From the NCBI RefSeq assembly GCF_014490745.1, contig NZ_LZEU01000001.1, positions 4,429,501 to 4,493,500 on the forward strand: 64,000 nt of DNA. The letters run 5' to 3'. The stretch comes from Pseudomonas alcaligenes. Lineage in GTDB: Bacteria; Pseudomonadota; Gammaproteobacteria; Pseudomonadales; Pseudomonadaceae. Below the pieces are notes generated by a model. It saw only the letters and a program-made list of their open reading frames with translations. It ran no database searches and was not told where the DNA came from. This document shows, in pieces, positions 1-9,788 of the stretch (its first letter is position 1; every line of letters begins with the position of its first letter). The translations under genes and the position numbers were made by a program.

Positions 1-3000
1 CGGTACTGAGCGCCGCCATCTGGGCGCTGGTCAGTGCCGGTACCTGGTTCTCGGTCAGCGCGGCAATCTGTGCTGTGCTCAGGGCCTGGGTCTGGGCCAC
101 ACTCAGACCCGCGATGGCAGCACTGGTGAGAGCCGCCAGATCCTGGACTTCCAGGGCACGGATCTGATCGGTGGTCAGGGCAGCCAGTTGCGCGGAGCGC
201 AGGGCAACCACCTGATCCTCGGTCAGGGCAGCGATTTGGGCAGTGCCCAGCGCGCGGATATCGGCGGTCTCCAGGGCACCCAGCTGGTCAGAGCCGAGGT
301 TGGCCACCTGCTCGATAGTCAGTGCAGCCACCTGGGTAGAACTCAGAGCCACGATCTGCACGGTGCTCAGCAGCGCCAGATCTTCGGCATCCAGAGCCAC
401 GATCTGATCGGTGCTCAGGTTGGTCAATTGGCTCGTGCTCAGGGCCACCACCTGCGCCCCGGTCAACGCCTGCACCTGGTCGGTGGTCAGCGCCTGGATC
501 TGGGCATTGGTCAGATTACGGATGACAGCGGTGGAGAGCTGCTGCAGGTCGGAGGTTTCGATGGCTGCGATCTGCGCACTGCTGAGTGCCGCCAGTTGAG
601 CGGAGCCGAGGGCCGCCATCTGCTCGTTGGTCAGGGCAACAATCTGCTCGGTGCCCAGGGCAGCCACGTCCTGGCTATCCAGCGCAGCCACCTGGGCAGT
701 GCCGAGCGCGGCAATCTGGTCGGTGGTCAGCGCGGCAACCTGGGCACTGCCCAGCGCCTTGATGCTGGCAGTGGAGAGCACGATCAGGTCGTCGATTTCC
801 AGAGCGGCCACCTGGTCGCTGGTCAGCGCGGCAATTTGACTGGTGGACAGCGCGACAACCTGAGCCGTGGTCAATACCTGGATCTGTTCGGCGCTCAGGG
901 CTCGCAGATCCGCGGTTTCCAGCGCACGCACCTGGGCCGTGGTCAGCACCTCGATCTGCTCGGTGCCCAGTGAAGCCAGCTGGTCGGAGCCGAGCGCCGC
1001 TATCTGGGCGGTGCTTAGGGCACGCAATTGACTGCTGCTCAGAGCCAGGAGCTGCTCCTGGCTCAGCGCGGCGACATCCACAGTATCCAGCGCCGCCACT
1101 TGGGCAGTCACCAGAGCCGCGACCTGTTCGCTGGTCAGAGCAGCCACCTGAGCCGAACTCAGGGCCTTGATAGCGGCCGAGTTCAGCTGGGCCAGGTCGG
1201 CCGTCTCGATAGCGGCAACCTGCTCCGCGCTCAGCAGACCAATCTGCTGGGTGCTCAGGGCAGCCAGCTGGGCGCTGGTCAGCGCAGCGATCTGCTCCGA
1301 GGTCAGGCCCTGCACCTGGCTGCTGAGCAGAGCGGCGATGCTGGCCGTGGTCAGCACGGCCAGATCTGCGGTTTCCATGGCGGTCAGCTGGCCAACGGTC
1401 AGGGCACGAATCTGGGCAGTCGTGAGGGACGCCGCCTGAGCGGTGGTCAGAGCAGCCATCTGCTCCTCGCCAAGGGCACGCAACTGGGCAGTGGTCAGCG
1501 TCTTGAAGGCCGCCAGGCCCATACCCGCAATATCTTCGGCCTCCAGTGCAGCCACCTGGGCGGTAGTCAGGGCGACGATCTGCGCAGTGCCGAGCGCAGC
1601 CACCTGGGTGCTGCTCAGGGCGGCAATCTGGTCTTCACTGAGCGCACTCAGATCAGTCGTTTCTAGTGCCGCCACCTGAGCGGTGGTGAGGGCTGCCAGT
1701 TGCTCGGTGGTCAGTTCCGCCACCTGACTGGAGGTCAGCGCCTTGATCTGCAGGGCGGACAACCTGACCAGATCTTCCGTCTGCAGGGCAGCGATCTGCT
1801 CCGGCGTCATACCGGCCAGTTGCAGAGTGGTCAGCGCAGTGATCTGGGCAGTAGTCAGCGCGGCGATCTGGGCGCTATCCAGCACCGCCAGATCGCTGGT
1901 CTGTAGGGCCGCAATCTGCACCGGAGTCAGCGCCGCGATCTGCGCGGTACTCAGTGCAGCCACCTGGGCATTGCTTAGCGCAACGATAGCCGCAGTACTG
2001 AGAGCCACCAGATCCTGGGTTTCGATGGCAGCAACCTGCCCGTTAAACAGCTTGGCAATCTGATCGGTGCTCAGGGCCGCAATCTGGGCCGAGCTCAGGC
2101 TGGCGATCTGCGCAGTACCGAGCTGGCGCAGGTCGGAGGTTTCAATGGCGCGCACCTGAGCCGTGGTCAGCGCAGCCAGTTGCGCTGTGCTCAAGGTGGC
2201 GAAGTGAGCCGTGGTCAGCGCAGCAATATCCGCGGTCTGCATGGCCCGTATCTGGACAGAGTCGAGAGCCGCGACCTGCGCGGTGGTCATGGCCTTGAAG
2301 TCTTCGCTATCCAGGGCAACGATCTGCGCGGTGCTGAGCACATCGACCTGGGTGGTCGTCAGTGCAGCAATCTGCTTGCTGGTCAGCGCAGTGATCTGCG
2401 CGGAGCTGAGGGCAGCCACCTGGGAAGTCGTCAGCGCAGCAACCTGGGCAGTGGTCAGGGCCACCACATCGGCGGTTTCCATGGCCGCGATCTGCGCCGA
2501 GCCCAGTGCAGCAAACTGGGCCGAGCTGAGCGCCTGCATCTGTGCAGTGCTCAGGGCCTTGACCTGGGCAGCCGTCAGGGACTGGATCTGAGTCGTAGTA
2601 AACGCCCCGACCTGGGTCGGGGTGAGCGCGGCAATCTGGGCCACCGTCAGCTTGCTCACCGCAGCAGTGCTCAGAGCAGCCAGATCGGCCACTTCCAGGG
2701 CCCGTACCTGAGCACTGGTGAGCGCTGTCACCTGGGCGCTATCCAGCGCCGCCGCCTGGGCGGTTTTCAATGCGACGATCTGCGCGGTAGTCAGCGCCTG
2801 GATATCCACCGTCTCGATGGCATCGATCTGTGCCGTGGTCAGCGCGGCAACCTGGGCATTGGTCAAGCGGGAAATCTGGGCAGTACTCAGGCCCGCAATC
2901 ACGCTCTGCGACAGGGTCTGCAGATCCTCGGTTTCGATGGCACGGATCTGCACGGTGGACATGGCCGCCACCTGCACCGAGGTGAGGGCCGCGGTATGCG

Positions 3001-6000
3001 CGGTGGTCCAGGCGGCGATCTGGGCGGTGGTCAGGGCCTGGATATTGGCAGTGGTCAGGGCCCCCATTTCACGGGCGACCAGTTGCTCGCTGCTCAGCGG
3101 CGAGCTCAGCGCGCCGATCTGCGTGGTGGTCATGGCCACCAGTTGCGGGATGGTCAGGGCCGCCACTTGCTGGGCGGTCAGGGCAGCCATCTGCTGGGTG
3201 CCGATGACCTTGATGTCGGCCGTTTCGATGGCGGCGATCTGCGCCGTGGTCAGGTTGTCGATCTGCGCCGCGGTGATGCTGGCGATCTGCGCGGTGCTCA
3301 TCCCGGCAATCACCGAGGTCGACAGCGCGGCCAGGTCGGCCACTTCGAGCTGGGTGATCTGCGCGGTGCTCAGGCCACTTACCTGGGCCGAGCTCAGGGC
3401 TGCGGCCTGGGCAGTGGTCAGCGCCTGCAGCTGGTCGCTGCTGAGGCTAGCCAGCTGGGCCGAGCTCATGGCCTTCACAGCCAGGGTGCTGAGGGCAGCC
3501 AGGTCGGCCACTTCCAGGCCGTCCAGCTGGGTCACGCTGAGGGCGGCGACCTGCGCCGAGGTCAGCGCGGCAGCTTGGGTTTGGGTCAGTGCGGTGATCT
3601 GCGCCGAAGACAGGCCGGCCAGGTCGGCCACTTCCAGAGCGGCGACCTGGGCGGTCGTCAGAGCCGCCAGCTGTGCGGTGGTGAAACCACCCAGCTGGGC
3701 CGCGCTGAGGGCCTTGAGGGCGGCGATGGACAGCGACGGGATATCCGCCACGTCGATGGCCTGCAACTGGGCGGTACTCAGGCCGGAAATCTGCAGGGCG
3801 GTGATGGCGCCGATCTGCCCGGCATTCAGCAGGGTGATGTCGGCAGCGCTCAGGGCCTTGAAGTCAGCTGCTTCCAGAGCAGTGATCTGCGCCGTGGTCA
3901 GGGCCTGCACCTGGGCGTCGGTGAGCGCAACCACCTGGGCACTGGTCAGCCCGGGAATGGCGGCGGTTGACAGCTTGGCGATATCGACCACTTCGATGGC
4001 GGCGATCTGCGCCGTGCTCAGCGCGGCCAGCTGGGTGCCGGTCAGCGCCGCCACCTGGGCGGTGGTCAGGGCCACCAGTTGATCGGTAGTCAGGCCACGC
4101 ACCTGGATGGTGGTCAGGCCCTGGATGGTAGCCGTGCTCAGGGCCGGCAGGTCGGCCACCTCGATGGCCTGGATCTGCGCCGAGCTGAGGGCGGCGATCT
4201 GCCCGGCGGTCAGGGCGCCGATCTGTGCGGAACTCAGAGCAGTGATGCTGCCAGCGCTCAGCGCCGCCACATCCACTGCCTCCATGGCACGGATCTGCAC
4301 GGAAGTCAGGGCCGCTACCTGGGCGCTGGTCAGCGCCTGCACCTGGGTCGTGCCCAGGCCTTTGATGGCGGAAGTATTGATCGCGGCGAAGTCGGTCGGC
4401 TCGATGGCCACCAGGCTCGCCGTGGTCAGTGCTGCTACCTGTGCCGAGGTCAGAGCCGCGGCCTGTCCGGTGGTCAGGGCGACAAGCGCCGCCGTGCTCA
4501 GGGCGCGTACCTGGGCGGTACTCATGTTGGCGATGGCGCTGGTCGACAGCGCGCCGATATCGGCCGCATCGATGGCCGCCACCTGTACGGTGGACAGGGC
4601 CAACAGCTGGGCACTGGTCAGGGCGCCGATCTGCGCCGAGCTCATGGCGGTGATCTGGGCAGCCGAGAGTGCCTTGACGTCGGCGGTCTCCAGCTGGGCG
4701 ATCTGCGCCGAAGTCAGGGCCTGCACCTGAGCATTGGTCAGGGCCACCATCTGCGCGGTGGTAAAGCCCGTCACGCTGGTCGGAGCCAGGGCGGCGATAT
4801 CCGCCGTTTCCATGGCAACCACCTGGGTCGTGCTCAGGGCAGCCAGTTGGGTGGCCTTCAGCGCCTTGACCTGCAGGGTGGTCAGTGCCTCGACCTGGGC
4901 GGTGGTCAGCTTCGCCACCTGGGCAGTAGTCAGGGCACCGACAGCGGCCGACGACAGACCCGCCAGCTCAGCGGCATCGATAGCCGGGACTTGCGCGGTG
5001 GTCAACGCGACCACCTGAGTCGAAGACAGAGCGCCCAGCTGGGCACTGCTCAGGGCGCCCACCTGGGCGGTGGTCAGCGCGGCCAGATCGGCCGTTTCCA
5101 GGCGCTGCACCTGGGCGCTGGTCAGAGCCTGCACCTGGTCGGTGCTCAGCCCGGCAATTTGGGCAGTGGTGAAGCCGGCGATGGCGACAGTCGCCAGGGC
5201 CGCCACATCTTCAGTTTCCAGTGCCTTGACCTGGGCTACGGTCATGCCGGCCAGTTGGCTGGCGGACAGCTTGCTGACCTGCAGGGTAGTCAGGGCCTCG
5301 ACCTGGGCCGTGGTCATGCCGGCCAGCTGAGTCGCACTCAGGGCCGCGATGGCAGCCGTCGACAGATAAGCCACGTCGCCTGCTTCGATGGCAGCCAGCT
5401 TGGTCGGCGTCAGGGCAGCGACCTGGCTGGAGCTCAGCACGCTGATCTGGTGGGTACCCAGCGCCGCCAGCTGGGCGGTACCGAGGGCGGCGAAGTCGGC
5501 GGTTTCCAGGCGTTGAATCTGCGCCGTGGTCAGCGCGGCCGCCTGGGCAGTGGTGAAGGCCGCCAGCTGGGCGGTTTCCAGGCTGGCGATGACACCGGTG
5601 GCCAGCGCCACGATGTCGGCAGTTTCCAGAGCGGCCACCTGGGCAGCGCTCAATACCTTGAGCTGGGCACCGCTCAGCGCCGCCACCTGGGCAGTGCTCA
5701 GAGCGACGATCTGCGCAGTGGTCAGGGCTTGCAGCTGCACGCTAGTGAGGTTCTGCACAGCCGCCAGGCTGATGGAGGGGATATCGGCCGCATCGATGGC
5801 GGCAATCCGATCAGCGGCCAGCGCCTTGATCTGCGCGCTGGTCAGCACGCCAACCTGGGCAGCGTCCAGCGCCGCGATCTGGGCAGTGCCAAGCGCGGCG
5901 AAATCGGCCGTTTCGATCTTCTGAACCTGGGCAGTGGTCAGCGCGGCAACCTGGGTGGCGCTCAGGGCAGCAGCCTGAGCCGTGGTCAGCGCGACGATCT

Positions 6001-6255
6001 GTGCGGTGGTCAGCGCAGCCGACTGGGTGGCATCCAGCGCGCCGATCTGCGCGGTGGTCAGCACGGCGAAGTCGGCCGTCTCCAGCGCCCGCAGCTGGGC
6101 GGTATCCAGGGCCTCGATGGCCGTGGTGGGAATCACGCGAACCTGAGCAGTCGTCAGTGCGACCACCTGAGCCGTGGTGATGCCGGCAATGTCATCTGTC
6201 GTCAGCGCGGCGATCTGCGCTGTAGTCAGTGCGGCTACCTGGGCGGTGGTCAAGC
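1..6255 (-). repeat. 24-bp tandem coding repeats with a higher-order period of mostly 120 bp
   Basis: The DNA repeats with a 24-bp period that encodes the octapeptide. The D-containing variant unit (plus-strand look: tcggnngtttccag or tcgatgg) recurs mostly every 120 bp (5 units) and sometimes at 144 or 168 bp, so indels have kept multiples of 24. Copies are diverged at third positions, which suggests old amplification kept by selection instead of a recent collapse-prone satellite. Confidence 0.85.
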
Positions 6256-6274
6256 CAGTGAAGATGCTGCTCAT
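1..6274 (-). CDS. Giant octapeptide-repeat protein, N-terminal part (3' end outside window)
   Basis: The frame read from ATG at 6274 starts MSSIFTGLTTAQVAALTTAQ and keeps the same register at every point I translated (6274-6000, 3300-3240, 60-1), so at least about 2,090 codons are open with no stop seen. Nearly the whole protein is a tandem 8-residue unit, consensus A-L-T-T-A-Q-(I/V)-A, about 260 copies here. Every five to seven units one carries an acidic variant, as in (L/I)-E-T-A-D-(I/F/L). There is no signal peptide at the N terminus, so it is either cytoplasmic or exported by a C-terminal signal beyond the window (for example type I secretion). Very large repeat proteins of this style are often annotated as adhesin-like or haem-utilization proteins in Pseudomonas; nothing here proves a function. 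A weak AGG lies about 10 nt before the ATG. Confidence 0.8.
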   Translation of the reverse strand, partial: MSSIFTGLTTAQVAALTTAQIAALTTDDIAGITTAQVVALTTAQVRVIPTTAIEALDTAQLRALETADFAVLTTAQIGALDATQSAALTTAQIVALTTAQAAALSATQVAALTTAQVQKIETADFAALGTAQIAALDAAQVGVLTSAQIKALAADRIAAIDAADIPSISLAAVQNLTSVQLQALTTAQIVALSTAQVAALSGAQLKVLSAAQVAALETADIVALATGVIASLETAQLAAFTTAQAAALTTAQIQRLETADFAALGTAQLAALGTHQISVLSSSQVAALTPTKLAAIEAGDVAYLSTAAIAALSATQLAGMTTAQVEALTTLQVSKLSASQLAGMTVAQVKALETEDVAALATVAIAGFTTAQIAGLSTDQVQALTSAQVQRLETADLAALTTAQVGALSSAQLGALSSTQVVALTTAQVPAIDAAELAGLSSAAVGALTTAQVAKLTTAQVEALTTLQVKALKATQLAALSTTQVVAMETADIAALAPTSVTGFTTAQMVALTNAQVQALTSAQIAQLETADVKALSAAQITAMSSAQIGALTSAQLLALSTVQVAAIDAADIGALSTSAIANMSTAQVRALSTAALVALTTGQAAALTSAQVAALTTASLVAIEPTDFAAINTSAIKGLGTTQVQALTSAQVAALTSVQIRAMEAVDVAALSAGSITALSSAQIGALTAGQIAALSSAQIQAIEVADLPALSTATIQGLTTIQVRGLTTDQLVALTTAQVAALTGTQLAALSTAQIAAIEVVDIAKLSTAAIPGLTSAQVVALTDAQVQALTTAQITALEAADFKALSAADITLLNAGQIGAITALQISGLSTAQLQAIDVADIPSLSIAALKALSAAQLGGFTTAQLAALTTAQVAALEVADLAGLSSAQITALTQTQAAALTSAQVAALSVTQLDGLEVADLAALSTLAVKAMSSAQLASLSSDQLQALTTAQAAALSSAQVSGLSTAQITQLEVADLAALSTSVIAGMSTAQIASITAAQIDNLTTAQIAAIETADIKVIGTQQMAALTAQQVAALTIPQLVAMTTTQIGALSSPLSSEQLVAREMGALTTANIQALTTAQIAAWTTAHTAALTSVQVAAMSTVQIRAIETEDLQTLSQSVIAGLSTAQISRLTNAQVAALTTAQIDAIETVDIQALTTAQIVALKTAQAAALDSAQVTALTSAQVRALEVADLAALSTAAVSKLTVAQIAALTPTQVGAFTTTQIQSLTAAQVKALSTAQMQALSSAQFAALGSAQIAAMETADVVALTTAQVAALTTSQVAALSSAQITALTSKQIAALTTTQVDVLSTAQIVALDSEDFKAMTTAQVAALDSVQIRAMQTADIAALTTAHFATLSTAQLAALTTAQVRAIETSDLRQLGTAQIASLSSAQIAALSTDQIAKLFNGQVAAIETQDLVALSTAAIVALSNAQVAALSTAQIAALTPVQIAALQTSDLAVLDSAQIAALTTAQITALTTLQLAGMTPEQIAALQTEDLVRLSALQIKALTSSQVAELTTEQLAALTTAQVAALETTDLSALSEDQIAALSSTQVAALGTAQIVALTTAQVAALEAEDIAGMGLAAFKTLTTAQLRALGEEQMAALTTAQAASLTTAQIRALTVGQLTAMETADLAVLTTASIAALLSSQVQGLTSEQIAALTSAQLAALSTQQIGLLSAEQVAAIETADLAQLNSAAIKALSSAQVAALTSEQVAALVTAQVAALDTVDVAALSQEQLLALSSSQLRALSTAQIAALGSDQLASLGTEQIEVLTTAQVRALETADLRALSAEQIQVLTTAQVVALSTSQIAALTSDQVAALEIDDLIVLSTASIKALGSAQVAALTTDQIAALGTAQVAALDSQDVAALGTEQIVALTNEQMAALGSAQLAALSSAQIAAIETSDLQQLSTAVIRNLTNAQIQALTTDQVQALTGAQVVALSTSQLTNLSTDQIVALDAEDLALLSTVQIVALSSTQVAALTIEQVANLGSDQLGALETADIRALGTAQIAALTEDQVVALRSAQLAALTTDQIRALEVQDLAALTSAAIAGLSVAQTQALSTAQIAALTENQVPALTSAQMAALST

Positions 6275-6605
6275 TGTTGTTGTACCTGCGCAGAGTGAAT
6301 CGCCGCAGCTTCGCCACCCACTGGCAAACCGCAGCGGAAAAATCCCATTTCGGGGTTGACGGCAGGATTCTTGAAACCTTGAGAGGTAGAACGAAGAAAA
6401 TTTGCCGTCTTTTTAGCCTGACAAAAGATCGCGACAAAATTTTGGCGATTCTTTTACGCCATGTAGCATAGCACGCTGGCACATAGCCACTTATAGGGGG
6501 ATTCCCCAGGCCGACAGAAGGCGTACCACGCTGACAAACAGCATGGTAGACGGGAAAAGAAGGGGGAGAAGCCGGGCGGAAACGCCCGGCGCAGATGACC
6601 GCTGG
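6275..6605. other. Intergenic region between the repeat gene and hisF
   Basis: It holds the hisF terminator (6571-6590) and an AT-rich stretch at about 6385-6470 that stands out against the GC-rich surroundings and probably contains the promoter of the minus-strand repeat gene. I could not fix convincing -35 and -10 boxes. The short open frames here have no supporting features. Confidence 0.4.
6571..6590 (-). terminator. Rho-independent terminator of the his operon
   Basis: Perfect 8-bp stem GCCGGGCG / CGCCCGGC with a 4-nt loop, followed on the minus strand by a pyrimidine/T-rich tract (TTCTCCCCCTTCTTTTCC). It lies 15 nt after the hisF stop. Confidence 0.75.
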
Positions 6606-7364
6606 TCAGCGCACCACGATGCCACGGCTGGCCAGGTAGGCCTTGGCCTCCGGCACGCTGTATTCGCCGAAGTGGAAGATGCTGGCGGCCAGCACCGCAT
6701 CGGCCTTGCCTTCGAGGATACCGGCAGCCAGGTGCTCCAGATTGCCGACGCCGCCGGAGGCGATCACCGGGATGCCCACGGCTTCACTGATGGCGCGGGT
6801 GACGCCGAGGTCGTAGCCGCTCTTCACGCCATCCTGATCCATGCTGGTCAGCAGGATTTCGCCGGCGCCGAAGTCTTCCATCCTCTTCGCCCACTGCACG
6901 GCATCCAGGCCGGTTGGCTTGCGCCCACCGTGGGTGAAGATCTCCCAGCGCCCCGGCGCGACCTTCTTGGCGTCGATGGCAACCACGATGCATTGCGAGC
7001 CGAAGCGAGCGGCAGCCTCGCCGACGAACTCCGGGGTGAACACCGCGGCGGTGTTGATCGACACCTTGTCGGCGCCGGCATTCAGCAGGTTGCGGATGTC
7101 CTGCACGGTACGCACGCCGCCACCGACGGTGAGCGGGATGAACACCTGGCTGGCCATGCGCTCCACCGTGTGCAGGGTGGTGTCGCGGCCGTCGACGCTG
7201 GCGGTGATGTCGAGGAAGGTAATCTCGTCGGCACCCTGCTCGTCGTAGCGGCGAGCAATTTCCACCGGGTCGCCGGCGTCGCGGATGTTCTCGAACTTGA
7301 CGCCCTTGACCACGCGACCGTTGTCCACGTCCAAGCAGGGGATGATGCGTTTCGCCAGCGCCAT
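6606..7364 (-). CDS. hisF: Imidazole glycerol phosphate synthase cyclase subunit HisF
   Basis: 252 aa, close to the usual 250-258. HisF uses ammonia from HisH to turn PRFAR into imidazole glycerol phosphate and AICAR, linking histidine and purine synthesis. The (beta/alpha)8 barrel shows the two catalytic aspartates: D12 in IPCLDVDNG and D131 in VVAIDAKK, and the phosphate loops LTVGGGVRT and IASGGVGN. It is the last gene of the his cluster, 11 nt after hisA, and is followed by a terminator. Confidence 0.97.
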   Translation of the reverse strand: MALAKRIIPCLDVDNGRVVKGVKFENIRDAGDPVEIARRYDEQGADEITFLDITASVDGRDTTLHTVERMASQVFIPLTVGGGVRTVQDIRNLLNAGADKVSINTAAVFTPEFVGEAAARFGSQCIVVAIDAKKVAPGRWEIFTHGGRKPTGLDAVQWAKRMEDFGAGEILLTSMDQDGVKSGYDLGVTRAISEAVGIPVIASGGVGNLEHLAAGILEGKADAVLAASIFHFGEYSVPEAKAYLASRGIVVR

Positions 7365-7375
7365 GTCAGCAGTCC

Positions 7376-8113
7376 TCAGCCTTTATAGGAGTCGCAGAAG
7401 GCTTGCGCCTCGGCTACATCCAGGGTGCCTTCGTAGATCGCGCGGCCGGTGATGGCGCCGATGATGCCGGGCGAACGGGCCAGCAGCAGCTTCTCGATGT
7501 CGCCGAGGTTGTGGATGCCGCCGGAGGCGATCACCGGGATCTTGCTGGCGGCGGCCAGGGCCGCGGTGGCCTCGACGTTGCAGCCCTGCATCATGCCGTC
7601 TTTGGCGATGTCGGTATAAACGATGGCGGACACGCCGTCGGCCTCGAAGCGTTTGGCCAGGTCGGTGGCCTGTACGCTGGACACTTCGGCCCAGCCGTCG
7701 GTGGCGACAAAGCCGTCTTTGGCGTCCAGGCCGACGATGACCTTGCCCGGGAAGGCCTTGCAGGCCTCGGTGACGAACTCAGGCTGTTTAACCGCCTTGG
7801 TACCGATGATCACGTAGCTGACGCCAGCGCGCACGTAGTGCTCGATGGTCTCCAGGGTACGGATGCCGCCGCCGATCTGGATCGGCAGGTTCGGGTAGCG
7901 CTTGGCGATGGCGGTGACCACCTCACCATTGACCGGCTGGCCTTCGAAGGCGCCGTTGAGGTCGACCAGGTGCAGGCGACGGCAGCCGCCCTCGACCCAC
8001 TTGGCAGCCATGCTCACCGGGTCATCGGAGAATACGGTGGAGTCTTCCATGCGGCCCTGGCGCAGACGTACGCAGGCGCCGTCCTTGAGATCGATAGCGG
8101 GGATAATCAGCAT
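7376..8113 (-). CDS. hisA: ProFAR isomerase HisA
   Basis: 245 aa when started at [12 protein letters not shown], the conserved HisA start; the frame stays open further upstream but that stretch has no homology. HisA isomerizes ProFAR to PRFAR in histidine synthesis. It has the paired catalytic aspartates D8 (IPAIDLKDG) and D130 (VGLDAKDG) and the phosphate-binding segments QIGGGIRT and IASGGIHN. It lies between the DUF2164 gene and hisF on the same strand. Confidence 0.97.
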   Translation of the reverse strand: MLIIPAIDLKDGACVRLRQGRMEDSTVFSDDPVSMAAKWVEGGCRRLHLVDLNGAFEGQPVNGEVVTAIAKRYPNLPIQIGGGIRTLETIEHYVRAGVSYVIIGTKAVKQPEFVTEACKAFPGKVIVGLDAKDGFVATDGWAEVSSVQATDLAKRFEADGVSAIVYTDIAKDGMMQGCNVEATAALAAASKIPVIASGGIHNLGDIEKLLLARSPGIIGAITGRAIYEGTLDVAEAQAFCDSYKG

Positions 8114-8150
8114 CGCGTGAACCTGCTCAAATCGTGAATTCGGTGATGGG

Positions 8151-8408
8151 TCAGCTCTTCTCGAGCGCCCACAAATCGCTTTCCAGGCTGGCGAAACGCT
8201 CGGCCAGCAGGGCCTGCGTATCGGCAATCGCCTTGTTGTAGTAGTGCGGGGCAATCTCGCGGCCGATCAGGTCGAGCACTTCCTGCACCTCGAACGAGCC
8301 CAGTTCGAGCTCGAAACGGTCTTCCAGGAAGTTCTTCAGCACCTGCAGCGCGGCCTGTTGCTGGCCACCCTCGAGCTCCAGCAGCGCGACCTTCTTGCCC
8401 CGGCTCAT
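8151..8408 (-). CDS. DUF2164 family protein
   Basis: 85 aa, starting [16 protein letters not shown]. It matches the DUF2164 pattern: a small, acidic, mostly helical protein with the conserved segment [18 protein letters not shown]. It abuts hisH with no gap and precedes hisA by 37 nt, so it is co-transcribed with the histidine genes. No enzymatic motif is visible and the function is unknown. This position inside the hisBHAF operon is, from memory, common in Pseudomonas. Confidence 0.85.
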   Translation of the reverse strand: MSRGKKVALLELEGGQQQAALQVLKNFLEDRFELELGSFEVQEVLDLIGREIAPHYYNKAIADTQALLAERFASLESDLWALEKS

Positions 8409-9047
8409 TTACCGACGGCCATCCCAGCCGACGAAGTTCTGCAGCAGCTGCAGGCCATGGGTATGGCTCTTCTCCGGGTGGAATTGCACGGCGAAACGCG
8501 AGCCCTCGGCCAGCGCCGCGGCGAAATCCTTGCCGTAGTGACCGCCACCGACCACCTGCGCCGGGTTGCCGGCCTCGATGTAGTAGCTGTGCACGAAATA
8601 GAAGCGGCCGTTGTCCGGAATCTCGTGCCACAGCGGGTGATCGACCACCTGCGCCACTTCGTTCCAGCCCATGTGCGGCACCTTCAGGTGCTCGCCGCCT
8701 TCATGCAGATCCTTGCCGAAGAAGCGCACCTGGCCGGGGAACAGGCCAATGCAGTCGACGCCGCCGTTCTCCTCGCTGCGCTCCAGCAGGGCCTGCATGC
8801 CGACGCAGATACCGAGGAACGGGCGATCCTGGCTGACTTCGCGCACCAGGGCATCGAAGCCCAGGCGCTTGATCTCGGCCATGCAGTCGCGGATCGCACC
8901 CACACCGGGAAACACCACGCGATCGGCCTCGCGGATCACATTGGCGTCGCTGGTCACCAGCACCTTGCCGGCGCCGACATGCTCGAGGGCCTTGGCCACC
9001 GAGTGCAGGTTGCCCATGCCGTAGTCGATTACTGCAACTGTCTGCAT
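8409..9047 (-). CDS. hisH: Imidazole glycerol phosphate synthase glutamine amidotransferase subunit HisH
   Basis: 212 aa class I glutamine amidotransferase that feeds ammonia to HisF. The catalytic triad is visible: C81 in LGICVGMQ, H190 and E192 in VQFHPEKS. The N terminus [14 protein letters not shown] is typical of HisH. The gene abuts hisB upstream and the DUF2164 gene downstream without spacers, so translation is probably coupled. Confidence 0.97.
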   Translation of the reverse strand: MQTVAVIDYGMGNLHSVAKALEHVGAGKVLVTSDANVIREADRVVFPGVGAIRDCMAEIKRLGFDALVREVSQDRPFLGICVGMQALLERSEENGGVDCIGLFPGQVRFFGKDLHEGGEHLKVPHMGWNEVAQVVDHPLWHEIPDNGRFYFVHSYYIEAGNPAQVVGGGHYGKDFAAALAEGSRFAVQFHPEKSHTHGLQLLQNFVGWDGRR

Positions 9048-9641
9048 TTACAGGCAGCCCTTGGTCGACGGCATCTGTCCGGCCATGCGCGGATCCAGCT
9101 CGACGGCCATGCGCAGGGCGCGGCCGAAGGCCTTGAACACGGTCTCGATCTGGTGGTGGGTGTTAGTGCCACGCAGGTTGTCGATATGCAGGCTGACCAG
9201 GGCGTGGTTGACGAAGCCCTGGAAGAATTCCTGGAACAGGTCTACGTCGAAGCCGCCAACCACCGCGCGGGTGAAAGGCACGTGCATCTGCAGGCCGGGA
9301 CGGCCGGAGAAGTCGATCACCACGCGCGACAGCGCCTCGTCCAGCGGGACGTAGGAATGGCCGTAGCGGGTCATGCCCTTCTTGTCGCCGACGGCCTTGG
9401 CAAAGGCCTGGCCGAGGGTGATGCCGACGTCTTCCACGGTGTGGTGGTCGTCGATATGCAGGTCGCCCTTGCAGTAGATATCCAGGTCGATCAGGCCGTG
9501 ACGGGCGATCTGGTCGAGCATGTGCTCAAGGAACGGCACGCCAATATCGAACTTGGCCTTGCCGGTGCCATCCAGGTTGATCGAGACCTTGATCTGGGTC
9601 TCCAGGGTGTTGCGCTCGACGGATGCCGTACGTTCGGCCAT
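9048..9641 (-). CDS. hisB: Imidazoleglycerol-phosphate dehydratase HisB
   Basis: 197 aa from [14 protein letters not shown], the start used in Pseudomonas; the GGAG 7-10 nt upstream supports it, although an in-frame ATG 13 codons earlier is possible. It dehydrates IGP to imidazole acetol phosphate. The two manganese-binding motifs are present ([17 protein letters not shown]), as is the conserved C terminus [11 protein letters not shown]. It is monofunctional, lacking the phosphatase domain fused in enterics. First gene of the minus-strand his operon, divergent from the PanZ-like gene. Confidence 0.96.
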   Translation of the reverse strand: MAERTASVERNTLETQIKVSINLDGTGKAKFDIGVPFLEHMLDQIARHGLIDLDIYCKGDLHIDDHHTVEDVGITLGQAFAKAVGDKKGMTRYGHSYVPLDEALSRVVIDFSGRPGLQMHVPFTRAVVGGFDVDLFQEFFQGFVNHALVSLHIDNLRGTNTHHQIETVFKAFGRALRMAVELDPRMAGQMPSTKGCL

Positions 9642-9788
9642 CTCCAGCTCCACAGGCTGCTCACGGGAAAAGGCGGTCATTATAGGCGGGGCGGGGCTTG
9701 GGCGGCTACCGCGACGGGCGAACGGCAAGGCTTTCGGTGCGCCCGGGCGAACCTTACACTGCGCAACCTGCCCGCCGAGGAAGCCGCA

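Noticed and set aside
1-6274. CRISPR-like array
   Set aside because: The 24-bp repeats are contiguous, without spacers, and in a continuous coding frame.
188-6298. Long plus-strand frames rich in Gln, Gly, His and Asp
   Set aside because: They are antisense to the octapeptide repeats, shift frame among themselves, lack ribosome sites and break at intervals, while the minus frame holds one register throughout.
6384-6482. Minus-strand frame 6192-6482
   Set aside because: It overlaps the start of the repeat gene in another frame and has no ribosome site or recognisable product.
8244-9788. Upstream extension of the PanZ-like gene
   Set aside because: This part is antisense to hisH and hisB; the protein similarity starts at 9789 where a ribosome site is present.
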